This document shows, piece after piece, positions 44,338 to 52,479 of a DNA stretch of 64,000 nt (the first letter of the stretch is position 1; every line of letters starts with the position of its first letter). The notes under the pieces were generated by a model. The model saw only the letters and a program-made list of their open reading frames with translations. It searched no databases and was not told where the DNA came from. The stretch comes from JALEFZ01 sp038527485 (GTDB lineage: Bacteria > Bacteroidota > Bacteroidia > J057): positions 44,379 through 108,378 of the forward strand of contig JBCBFT010000008.1 in the NCBI GenBank assembly GCA_038527485.1. Reading direction: 5' to 3'. The translations under genes were made by a program, and so were the position numbers.

Positions 44338-45885
44338 TTAATTACATCCTTTTGCTAGGGAGGTCGTCAAGGCAATACGTATATCTCTGGCTGGACTGGA
44401 TGCAGTAGGTTTTTCGATCGCTCTAATGCCAGGTGCTCCTTCTGTCAAAAAGTCTAGATTGTCTTCTCTCCCAGACATGAGAAAGGAAGAGGTGACAATG
44501 GTATATTCTTTTTCGGGCACTAAGGATTCTCCATTGATTTTCCAATCTGTCCCTTCTTGGGAGATACGGTACCATTGAAGATACCCGCCAGAACCTTGAT
44601 TCTGAATCCCTGCATCGAGAACTTGTTGGAGCAGTTCCCCTTTCATCGATACTTTCCATATACTCCCACCAAAGGGCAGGGTTCTCAAAATATCGTATTG
44701 GGTGATTTTTCCCTCCAGCTTGTCATCGAGCCGGACAGATCCTCCATTGAATACAGCTGCATCCGCTCCTTCATAGCAAACAAACATCGCTTCGGCGATC
44801 GCTAATCCAAGATTGGTTTGACGTGTTCGGATATGGGTTTCAAGGCCATCAAGTGGCGTCGTGAGGGTGCATACATCTGCATTGGGATTGATTCCCTGCG
44901 CTCGAAAGGCTGAAAAAATCGTGTCCTCCCATTGCTGAACTTCTTGCTCGATGCGAGGATCTTGTACGATGGACTCATCCATAGGGATTAATTCTGACTT
45001 GACAGACAGCTTCCCTGTTTCCCCATCAAAATCAAATCGATGGATATAGGCACTTTTGGCATTGGCATCCGCTTTGGCGATGGGGACTTCTCCTACTGTC
45101 TCATAGTGGTTTTCGTGCTCATGTCCACCCATGATGAGCTTCAGCTCGGGAAGGCGTCTGGCCAGCTCTCGGTCCTCTTCGATGTTGAGATGCGTCAAGG
45201 CAATGACAAAGTCCGCTTTATACTGCTCCTTGAGTAACTGATACTGATCTGCAGCTGATGTATAGATGTCTTCATAGTGTACAAAATCCTTTTGATTGGC
45301 ATCTAAACAAACAGAAAGTACCCCTACCGTCCATGCTTTTTTCTCATCTGAGACATAGAGTACCTGGCAGTAGGGAAGATTGGTCCCCTTACGTTGAAAG
45401 CTTTTTCTTCCCGAAGCGCCATTTTGTACGATGTTGCCGGCAATCCACGTAAACTGAGATTCGTCCAAACGCTTTTGTAGATCCTCCTCATCCAAATCGA
45501 ACTCATGATTTCCAAAGCAGACATGCGTCACACCAGTTTTATTCATGATATCCACCATTTGGGCACCATTGACTTTGGCGTTGTTTTCGCCGAGTCGGAC
45601 CGTACCCATGACAGAGGGACTCAAAAAATCTCCTGCGAGCATGAGGTGAGAATGAAAATATTCTTTTTGGAGGGCTTTGAACTGAGTGGCTACTCTGGCC
45701 ATTCCCCCAACTGCTCCTCCTTCTAGTGGACCAATTTCGTACACATCGTTGATATGTAGAATGGCCATGCCTTTAAGGTTTGTGGGATAGGGATTGCCTA
45801 CTTCTGCCGAAGTCTTTTTAAATAGGTTACATCCTAAAAGAAGGCTTAATATGACAAGGAGGAAGGGGAGGAATCGGATACGCAT
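44338..45885 (-). CDS. 5'-nucleotidase/UshA-like metallophosphatase lipoprotein
   Basis: 515 residues from ATG 45885, which begins a lipoprotein signal ending in LSLLLGC; eight more codons are open upstream. Calcineurin-like motifs: ILHINDVYEI (Asp), LAGDFLSPS, CFGNHEFDLD and GGHEHENH. The C-terminal 5'-nucleotidase domain shows LGLAIAEAM, AAVFNGGSVR and YDILRTLPFGG. It dephosphorylates nucleotides or related esters outside the inner membrane. It is slightly shorter than UshA (550). Confidence 0.9.
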   Translation of the reverse strand: MRIRFLPFLLVILSLLLGCNLFKKTSAEVGNPYPTNLKGMAILHINDVYEIGPLEGGAVGGMARVATQFKALQKEYFHSHLMLAGDFLSPSVMGTVRLGENNAKVNGAQMVDIMNKTGVTHVCFGNHEFDLDEEDLQKRLDESQFTWIAGNIVQNGASGRKSFQRKGTNLPYCQVLYVSDEKKAWTVGVLSVCLDANQKDFVHYEDIYTSAADQYQLLKEQYKADFVIALTHLNIEEDRELARRLPELKLIMGGHEHENHYETVGEVPIAKADANAKSAYIHRFDFDGETGKLSVKSELIPMDESIVQDPRIEQEVQQWEDTIFSAFRAQGINPNADVCTLTTPLDGLETHIRTRQTNLGLAIAEAMFVCYEGADAAVFNGGSVRLDDKLEGKITQYDILRTLPFGGSIWKVSMKGELLQQVLDAGIQNQGSGGYLQWYRISQEGTDWKINGESLVPEKEYTIVTSSFLMSGREDNLDFLTEGAPGIRAIEKPTASSPARDIRIALTTSLAKGCN

Positions 45886-46072
45886 AAGGAGTGAAATTGT
45901 GATAGACAAAAACAGATTTCAGTATGGAATAAATGTACATCCTTTCCCCCTAAATGTATAGATGATGGCTGTATAAATAAGAGCAGGAAAACCCATGATA
46001 AAGCTTTCCTTTATTTATTTTTGGTTGCGTATAATCATTTTTTGGATCGTTTTGTGGAGCCGAGGAATCTAG

Positions 46073-46156
46073 CTATTTCTTTGAATCTGCGTTGGCATGT
46101 ACATATTTACCTCGTATCCAGTCGAGAGGTTTTATTTTTCCTCCATCTAGCATCAT
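46073..46156 (-). CDS. Possible 27-38 residue peptide after the SirB1-type gene
   Basis: A short minus-strand frame starts at ATG 46156 (or TTG 46189, overlapping the end of the upstream gene) and ends at 46073. The peptide GGKIKPLDWIRGKYVHANA has a protein-like composition. It may be a real microprotein or a remnant. No family is known and no ribosome binding site is clear. Confidence 0.25.
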   Translation of the reverse strand: MMLDGGKIKPLDWIRGKYVHANADSKK

Positions 46157-46178
46157 CTCCACAAAATGATTGGTGATA

Positions 46179-47027
46179 TCAATAGTCAAAAGGATTGTCT
46201 AGATCCATGTAAGACTTTAGTCGGATTAGATCGTTGACTTTCTGCGTATTTTTCTTTCGATTAAATCCTTCCAGTAAGACTTCAACCAATCCTCTGAGAA
46301 TCGTCACTTTGGAGGTAGGTTGGAAATAGGGATCTTTATTTTTGACATTTGCCTGATCGAGATATTTGGTCAGGTCTGAACGAGTAAAAAACAATCCCTG
46401 ATTGAAGGGATCGATGTAGAAATCTTTTTCAGCCTCCTGATAGGTAATGGCGAAGTATTTGGGGAGCATAATCCCCTGCAAAGGCAGATCTAGTGCTTCA
46501 CCGAGTATCAGATATAAAGCCCCCAATGATAGAGGACTTCCCTTTTTCTTTTCTAATAAACCATTGATATAGTGGTTGGTAGGCTCAAAAACACTTCTGC
46601 GGTTGGGAGTAAATCGTTCCCGATTGAAGATCATTTTGTTGATGACACTCATCCGCTCTGTGACCGTCATATCAGGCCGAAATTCTAACCAGATTTTATT
46701 GACCAATCGACTGATATGTCCTCTATACACGTCATAGTCTAGTTCGGGGAAGTGATATTGGGTCAGTAATGCCCATCCTGTAAACAAGTCAGGCCCATCG
46801 TCTGTAATCCATTTTCGTAGTGCTTTGATGGTGTCAGTAGACTGAATCAGGTGTATGATATCTTCTATTCGAGATTGTATTTCATCTTCCTGTTGCTCCC
46901 ATTCTACTTCTAGACGAGGCACGATCTCTTGCCCCATTTCTAATAATCTATTTCTAATCTGCGTCTCTACTCTAGGATCATCATCATCAAGCAGGCTAAT
47001 CATAGCCTTCAGTTCAGAATCTTTCAT
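46179..47027 (-). CDS. SirB1-type transglutaminase-like protein
   Basis: 282 residues. The central segment LLEKKKGSPLSLGALYLILGEALDLPLQG followed by FYIDPFNQG is the SirB1_N/Transglut_core2 signature. Helical N-terminus (ELKAMISLLDDDDPRVETQI) resembles a HEAT-like repeat seen in Bacteroidota members. The usual transglutaminase Cys is replaced by Ser (GSPLSLG), so catalysis is doubtful, as in SirB1 generally. A -7 element lies 51 bases upstream. Confidence 0.8.
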   Translation of the reverse strand: MKDSELKAMISLLDDDDPRVETQIRNRLLEMGQEIVPRLEVEWEQQEDEIQSRIEDIIHLIQSTDTIKALRKWITDDGPDLFTGWALLTQYHFPELDYDVYRGHISRLVNKIWLEFRPDMTVTERMSVINKMIFNRERFTPNRRSVFEPTNHYINGLLEKKKGSPLSLGALYLILGEALDLPLQGIMLPKYFAITYQEAEKDFYIDPFNQGLFFTRSDLTKYLDQANVKNKDPYFQPTSKVTILRGLVEVLLEGFNRKKNTQKVNDLIRLKSYMDLDNPFDY

Positions 47028-47077
47028 AGTTTTTAAACTGAAAACAATAGGCTTTGGTTGCGGGGACTTTGATAGTC

Positions 47078-47085
47078 CAAATATA
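47078..47085 (-). promoter_or_regulatory. -7 element before the SirB1-type gene
   Basis: TATATTTG on the minus strand matches TAnnTTTG, 51 bases before the start codon. No -33 TTTG at the expected spacing. Confidence 0.35.
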
Positions 47086-47090
47086 ATGCC

Positions 47091-47234
47091 CTATGCATCT
47101 ACGTAAGTATGACAATAGGCGATAAGGCGAACCTGAGATAGGGTAATATTCTGATCATCAGTGTATTTGATGGAATTTGGTATGCGCATGGCCTTATTCC
47201 ATCGTGTAACGCAACAGGAATTTGTACGACACAT
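47091..47234 (-). CDS. Possible 47-residue small protein between TPR and SirB1 genes
   Basis: A minus-strand frame runs from ATG 47234 to TAG 47091. The C-terminal part (MRIPNSIKYTDDQNITLSQ and beyond) looks protein-like; an inner ATG would give 32 residues. It lies 21 bases after the stop of the TPR gene on the same strand. No family is recognised. It could be chance. Confidence 0.25.
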   Translation of the reverse strand: MCRTNSCCVTRWNKAMRIPNSIKYTDDQNITLSQVRLIAYCHTYVDA

Positions 47235-47254
47235 TTTTCCTGTCTCTCTTCCCT

Positions 47255-48337
47255 TTAGGAGGGCTTACGCAAGAGGGCTTGGAAATCAGGGTCATCCATA
47301 TATGGCTGGAAAGCAGGTGTTTCCAATAACTCCAATACATCATCGTAGTAGTGACGGACAGCGCGTTCGAGGTATTCGAGAAATTTTTCTCGCTCTCCCA
47401 TCTGTGCGTATATCTCCGCTAGCGTTGCGTAAGCTATGGTATGGGTTTGATCTAATTCGAGGGTTCTTTCCGCATCTTGGATAGCTGCTACGAAGTCTCC
47501 TTGCTCTGCCAGTAGCACGGCGCGATTGTTGCGTGCGAGGGGATGGTCTTCGATATCCAAGGCATTGGAGTAATCGTCCATGGCGCCTTGCGGGTCTATC
47601 TGGTGCTTGATGACTCCTCGGTCGATGTAGTATCCTGCATTTTGTGGGGAAAGCTCAATCAGTCGGTCATATTCGTATAGAGCGTCCTCCCATCGTTCTA
47701 ATTCCTGAAAGCATTGGGCGCGCCATATGTAAAGTTCTTCCAGCCTAGGCATGAGTTTTTGTGCCTCTCCAAAGTCATAGGCTGCCGCCGAAAAGTTGGC
47801 AGGACGCATTTTGAAGTGACAGACCCCTCGCATCATGTAGGCTTCGGCTGTAGGCCCCTCATTGATGACGCGCGAGAGATAATAAATGGCGTTGTCGTAT
47901 TGTCCTTGCTTCGAAAGCACTTCTCCCATATGCTTGGCAGCATCTAGATTGTCAGGCTCCCGCTCTAGCGCAGTCGAAAAATCCTGCTTCGCTTCCTCTA
48001 GAAAATCGCCTACTTTGGCTGCCAGGTAGATGCGTCCTCTTAGGATATAATAGAGGGCATTTTCGGGTTGTATGGTGATGGCTTGCTCGTAATCATCCAA
48101 TATCTGGTTGAAGATATCGGGATCTTTGTAAGCTTCATCCCTGTATTCTGATAGGATAGAAGAACCTCTCAAGAGAAACAACTCCGCTAAGGTTTCTTCA
48201 GTCAGGAGGTCCGAAATGTCATCCTCCTCTATTAACCGTATGGCTTGACTAAGTTCTTGGTAAGCCGCCTCATAATCCCGTGCTTCAAAAAGGGCTTGAC
48301 CAGATTGTATATGACGCCGCAGCTGTCGATCGTTCAT
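47255..48337 (-). CDS. Tetratricopeptide repeat protein
   Basis: 360 residues made of about nine TPR units. Clear ones include ALFEARDYEAAYQELSQAIR, DNLDAAKHMGEVLSKQGQYD, LEELYIWRAQCFQELERWED and AQMGEREKFLEYLERAV. No signal peptide or membrane segment, so a cytoplasmic scaffold is likely. A similar TPR array forms the sensor part of the kinase encoded nearby on the other strand, but this protein has no enzymatic domain. Partners unknown. Confidence 0.85.
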   Translation of the reverse strand: MNDRQLRRHIQSGQALFEARDYEAAYQELSQAIRLIEEDDISDLLTEETLAELFLLRGSSILSEYRDEAYKDPDIFNQILDDYEQAITIQPENALYYILRGRIYLAAKVGDFLEEAKQDFSTALEREPDNLDAAKHMGEVLSKQGQYDNAIYYLSRVINEGPTAEAYMMRGVCHFKMRPANFSAAAYDFGEAQKLMPRLEELYIWRAQCFQELERWEDALYEYDRLIELSPQNAGYYIDRGVIKHQIDPQGAMDDYSNALDIEDHPLARNNRAVLLAEQGDFVAAIQDAERTLELDQTHTIAYATLAEIYAQMGEREKFLEYLERAVRHYYDDVLELLETPAFQPYMDDPDFQALLRKPS

Positions 48338-48362
48338 TCGTATGGTGTTCTTGTCGTCCCCT

Positions 48363-48370
48363 CAAATATA
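48363..48370 (-). promoter_or_regulatory. -7 element of the TPR gene
   Basis: TATATTTG on the minus strand matches TAnnTTTG, 26 bases before the ATG. Twenty bases further upstream is TTCG (48394-48391), one base off the -33 TTTG. Confidence 0.5.
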
Positions 48371-48445
48371 AGATCCTCTCTCTTTAAGTGCGAAATTTGT
48401 GGATAATCTCATCTTAGCAAATAAGGCAGAATCTTTTTAGTTCAT

Positions 48446-48554
48446 AGTGATTATCACGAATGAATTCCGATAAGATTGATTTTCTATGTCGAGACGCGAT
48501 CAATCGACATCTCTACATAGAAAATACGATACCCATTCATTCGTGATAATCATT
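48446..48554. repeat. 109-bp imperfect inverted repeat (large hairpin)
   Basis: Outer arms gattatcacgaatga (48449-48463) and tcattcgtgataatc (48537-48551) pair perfectly and extend a few bases each way. Inner arms attttctatgt.gaga (48479-48494) pair with tctctacatagaaaat (48510-48525) with one mismatch. The centre is cgcgatcaatcgaca-like. It could be a cruciform, a twin operator or a non-coding RNA. Confidence 0.8.
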
Positions 48555-49050
48555 CATCTGTAGCGATTTTTCTATAAAGAAAAACTTTTCCACAATTCGC
48601 GAATCATCAAGAGAGATTGAAAAAAAGGGTACATTATTTGCATACTTATTCAAATTAAGTACAGAATTGGGGTATCATCCTGATTTGATGTAAGTGAATA
48701 GGAAGGATGCTTTTACATTCGCTCATCTCCTATTGCAAAGCGAAGAAACAAAGCATGAAATGTTCGACATGTCAAATAAGTGGGATGAGTACTCGCTTCC
48801 AAAAAGGTCATTCTCTTACACGATTTTATCGTTTGATCCGTAGCCTAGCAATAGGAAATAGAGGAAACATTTGCTATATTCTTAGTAAATCTGAAATAGT
48901 CCCCTGCTCTGTATCTTTTCATGATTTCATCAGATCTACACGTTCTGATTGTCTCTGTGAAGGCAAATTACTGAATAGCATAATCTTAGTTTCCCCGTAG
49001 TAAGATTGGCTGCATTTTACCTCTAATTTCCTATTTCTTTTTCATACCAT

Positions 49051-51051
49051 ATGAAGAAGCTTCTGATCAGTCTGGGACTCATTCTCATCGCGTGTACTAC
49101 TACACTACCTGCCCAGCAAGTAGTTGTGGATAGCTTGGAGCGAATCTTGCGCGAAAATACGCGGATAGATACTGTCCGCGTTAAGCTACTGGTGCAACTC
49201 GGAAAAGCTTACTCACAAGTAGATCCTTCCAGAACACGTAAATTTGCAAATGAAGCGATTGTACTTTCGCAAAGCCTCAACTACCTAAACGGGGAAGGGC
49301 TTGGAAATCAAGTGCTTGGAATTTCTTATGCGGTTCAAGGCAATTATGCCAAAGCCCTCAAAGCATATATCAAGGCACTAGATCTGCGCAGGCAAGCGAA
49401 AGATACGCTGGGCATGGCTCAAAATCTTGCCAACATCGCAGGGATATATTATTCACAGAGGGAGTACGCTCACGCAGAAGACTATTCTTTGCAAGGCTTA
49501 GCTCTCATGGAGGAGCGAAATGATACCTTAGGACTCGCCAATACCTATCATGCCCTCGGCCTTATAAATATCGAACAAGACCAACTTCAAAGTGCGCGTA
49601 TCTATCTCGAAAAATCCGTAGACTTCCATGAACACATTTCTGAGACCTCGGCATATTCGAGTGGAATCTTACAGGCTATTGGAGATATTTATGAACGCCA
49701 GGGCAACCGCCAGCAAGCAATGACTTTCTACAACCGTGCAGTAGAAAAAGCAAAAATGATCGGGGACCATCGCACGACAGTCAACGCTGCGCTTCATAAG
49801 ACAAACCTTCTGACAAAGCAAAATCGCTATCTAGACGCTTACCGCGTGTTGAACGAAATTGAACCCTTGGCAGAGCAGATGGACCTTAAGCGGGAACTTG
49901 TAGCCATTCACTATCAAAAAAATCAGATAGACTCTTTGAGAGGGGACTTTGCTTCTGCACTTACGCAGTACCAAAAGTACATGTCTTATAAGCTACAAAT
50001 GCAAAAAGACAGTAGAGAAGAAAACCTCTCCGAACTGCGGATTCAATTTGAAACAGAGCAAAGAGAGACAGAAAATGAACTGCTCAAGAGAGACCAGATT
50101 CTCAAAGAAGCAGAACTAGCAGCGCAAGAGACTACCATTAGGAATCAGCGCTATCTGAGCTTAGGTGCCGTTGTCATGGTTATCCTCATTCTTTTTGTTG
50201 CGCTCTTTCTCTATCAAACCAATCTCAAGTCTAAAGAAGTCAATCAGGCACTCAGCCAAAGCAAAGAAGAAATTAAGAAGCAAAAGGAAGAATTAGAGTT
50301 TTTGAATCAAACCAAGGACAAATGGTTTGCCATGATTTGCCACGATTTCAAGCAGCCTTTGGCTTTTATTCAGGGAGCCTTGGGACTTTTGATGGAAAGT
50401 GATCTGGCCGTTGCCGAAAGGAAAATGATCATGTCTGAGATGGAGACACGCGTACGCAATTCATCTCTCTTATTAGACAACTTACTTTTCTGGGCTCAAG
50501 ATCAGATGCAAGGGATTGTCGTGCGGAAAGAAAAACTGGATCTCCCTCAACTCATAGAAGAATCCTTGATTTTATTGGGACCTATTGCCCAGCGGGAGCA
50601 GATTGAGGTCCAGCGCAACTTTTCTAAAGGCCAATATGTATGGGCTGATGCGAGCATGATTCAGTTGGTGCTCAACAATCTACTGACAAGCTCCATCAAA
50701 CTGACCCATGCAGGAGAGGCGATGACGATCTCTATGGAGATGCAAGGAGAGATGCTCGTGACCCATATTGCCAATTCGGGCCAAGCCATACCTGAAGCCT
50801 ATCTGTCTAAGCTATTTGAGTTTGATCATCATCGTGTAGCCGAAGGTATCGCAAGAGAACAAGGAATGGGTATCAGCCTGCTCATCTCGAAAGATTTTAT
50901 AGAGAAGAATGGGGGAAAAATCTGGGTAAGAACACATGACAATCACACCAATGTATTTAGCTTCTCTCTTCCTCGTGGCGGGGTGAAATTTTATGCGCAG
51001 CCCAGTGGTCAACTCTCTGACTCCACGCTCATCTCGTTTAAAAAGGATTAG
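49051..51051 (+). CDS. TPR-domain sensor histidine kinase
   Basis: 666 residues. Signal peptide (to about LPAQQ, residue 23), five or six TPR units (about 40-310), a coiled coil, one transmembrane helix (about 370-390, YLSLGAVVMVILILFVALFL), a second coiled coil, then HisKA with the H-box CHDFKQPL (His near 430) and a HATPase domain (NNLLTSSIKLT, GMGISLLISKDFIEKNGG). The TPRs are periplasmic. The DxGxG box is reduced to NSGQAIPEA, so ATP binding may be weakened. No receiver gene is adjacent; the LytTR regulator at 42.7 kb is a candidate. Its stop overlaps that of the Nudix gene. Confidence 0.88.
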   Translation: MKKLLISLGLILIACTTTLPAQQVVVDSLERILRENTRIDTVRVKLLVQLGKAYSQVDPSRTRKFANEAIVLSQSLNYLNGEGLGNQVLGISYAVQGNYAKALKAYIKALDLRRQAKDTLGMAQNLANIAGIYYSQREYAHAEDYSLQGLALMEERNDTLGLANTYHALGLINIEQDQLQSARIYLEKSVDFHEHISETSAYSSGILQAIGDIYERQGNRQQAMTFYNRAVEKAKMIGDHRTTVNAALHKTNLLTKQNRYLDAYRVLNEIEPLAEQMDLKRELVAIHYQKNQIDSLRGDFASALTQYQKYMSYKLQMQKDSREENLSELRIQFETEQRETENELLKRDQILKEAELAAQETTIRNQRYLSLGAVVMVILILFVALFLYQTNLKSKEVNQALSQSKEEIKKQKEELEFLNQTKDKWFAMICHDFKQPLAFIQGALGLLMESDLAVAERKMIMSEMETRVRNSSLLLDNLLFWAQDQMQGIVVRKEKLDLPQLIEESLILLGPIAQREQIEVQRNFSKGQYVWADASMIQLVLNNLLTSSIKLTHAGEAMTISMEMQGEMLVTHIANSGQAIPEAYLSKLFEFDHHRVAEGIAREQGMGISLLISKDFIEKNGGKIWVRTHDNHTNVFSFSLPRGGVKFYAQPSGQLSDSTLISFKKD

Positions 51052-51527
51052 TCTACTCTGATTGTACCGTTTGCTTCAAAAAATTGAAGGCTGTCAAAAA
51101 TGGTCCGCTCGTTGGGAGGCAAAAACTGAGCGTAACTCTTGTCCTTGAAAAACACCCGCTTGATTTCTTTGGTATCTTGAATCGCGAGATCACCCTTCCA
51201 TTTTCTGGAATAAAACTCGACTGTGAAATACTGGATCAGGTCACCATTGGGATAAATGACCGTCTCCCGCCCAGGCGAACTACTGATCCCGATGACTTCC
51301 ATTTCTAAGATTTCAATCCCTGTTTCCTCCTTCACTTCTCTAAGGATACACTCCTTTATGGTTTCACTTTCTTCAAGCGCTCCTGCAGGAATACCCAAAC
51401 CATTTCGATGATTTTTCTCTACAAAAAGTACCTCACCTCTTTCATTTTCTATTAAGATCCGAGCAGCAGGATGTATCAGCTTTTGTCGTCCGATTCTTTC
51501 TCTTATTCTTGAAATATAGCTCCTCAT
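51048..51527 (-). CDS. Nudix hydrolase
   Basis: 159 residues. The Nudix box is GALEESETIKECILREVKEE followed by TGI, with all key residues (G-x5-E-x7-R-E-x2-E-E-x-G). N-terminal basic helix (SYISRIRERIGRQKLIHPAA) then ILIENERGEVLFVEKNH. It hydrolyses a nucleoside diphosphate derivative; substrate unknown. The last 4 bases overlap the end of the convergent histidine kinase gene. Confidence 0.9.
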   Translation of the reverse strand: MRSYISRIRERIGRQKLIHPAARILIENERGEVLFVEKNHRNGLGIPAGALEESETIKECILREVKEETGIEILEMEVIGISSSPGRETVIYPNGDLIQYFTVEFYSRKWKGDLAIQDTKEIKRVFFKDKSYAQFLPPNERTIFDSLQFFEANGTIRVD

Positions 51528-51765
51528 GACAATAATTTAGATCGCTTAATCTATAGGATTAGGGCTCCGTATATTTGGGAATAGATGAAGTGTGGGCTTA
51601 AGGAAAAAGGGAAAATGATGGGTTTTCACGATCTTTTCCCAGGAAGTTAGGTTTTCGGAAGATCAAAATATAAACTTTATTCATAAATGGAAGGGATTTC
51701 ACATTAATTTTAACAGTTGCACACGTTTTTTAGTAATCATTTAACAAAGGGCAAGGTGAAAGGAA

Positions 51766-52467
51766 TTAATCTTCAATATAGAAATGATATCCTACTCCCT
51801 TAAGCGTCATGATATGGATGCGGGGATCAGGTTTAAAATAGTCTCTAAGTCGTTTGATATACACGTCGAGATTTCGGGAATTCAAAAAGGAATCGTCTCC
51901 CCATACCTCAAGAAGGATGTCCTTACGGCTCGCTGTCCGATTCTGATGTAGGATCAGAATCTTGAGTAATTGTGCTTCGCGATGGGAGAGTTTGCGAGGA
52001 TGCTGTGGATGCGTAAGCTCGTATTTGTAAGGGTTAAAAGAAAATGCTCCCAATGAAACGGGATGATCTGTTTCCCCTTCTTGCAGAGAGGGACCCAGAG
52101 TCAATTGTAATATATTTTCTATCCTTACGATTAGTTCCTCCATGCTAAAGGGCTTTTTGATGTAGTCATTTCCCCCCGATTGAAATCCTTGCAAGGTATC
52201 CTGAGTCTGGGTTTTTGCTGTCAAGAAGATGATCGGCAACTGAGGATGTCGCTGGCGCAGACGTTTGCCCAGCTCAAAACCATCGACATGGGGAAGCATC
52301 ACATCTAAGATGCAGATGGTAGGCGCATAGGTCGCGCAAGCATCCAGCACTTTGGCTCCATCCATGACATGATAGACATCGTAGTTTCTGCTTTCCAAGC
52401 TCTCTTTCACGATCTTACCCAGCAAGACCTCATCTTCTACGTAGAGAATTTTTGTTTTTTCGGACAT
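51766..52467 (-). CDS. OmpR/PhoB-family response regulator
   Basis: 233 residues. Receiver with acidic pocket ED (11-12), phosphoacceptor Asp55 (ICILDVMLPH), IFLTAKT and IKKPFS; winged-helix DNA-binding domain at about 140-230 (LSHREAQLLKILILHQNRTASR, SRNLDVYIKRLRDYF, GVGYHF). It follows its kinase by 12 bases on the same strand. Likely controls the divergent GLPGLI/barrel genes through the TTAAC repeats upstream of the operon. Confidence 0.94.
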   Translation of the reverse strand: MSEKTKILYVEDEVLLGKIVKESLESRNYDVYHVMDGAKVLDACATYAPTICILDVMLPHVDGFELGKRLRQRHPQLPIIFLTAKTQTQDTLQGFQSGGNDYIKKPFSMEELIVRIENILQLTLGPSLQEGETDHPVSLGAFSFNPYKYELTHPQHPRKLSHREAQLLKILILHQNRTASRKDILLEVWGDDSFLNSRNLDVYIKRLRDYFKPDPRIHIMTLKGVGYHFYIED

Positions 52468-52479
52468 GATGCGCTGTTT

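Larger units (their letters stand above)
48338..49050. other. Long divergent intergenic region
   Basis: 713 bases with no convincing gene. It holds a minus-strand promoter for the TPR gene, a 109-bp imperfect inverted repeat, and at 48591-48611 a copy of a motif (CACAATnnGCGAATCATCAAG) also found at 8810-8829. A 97-codon plus-strand frame (48707-49000) is Cys-rich and not protein-like. Confidence 0.6.

Noticed and set aside
48707..49000. 97-codon plus-strand frame before the TPR kinase
   Set aside because: The product is Cys- and Ser-rich with no domain pattern, and composition matches the surrounding non-coding sequence.
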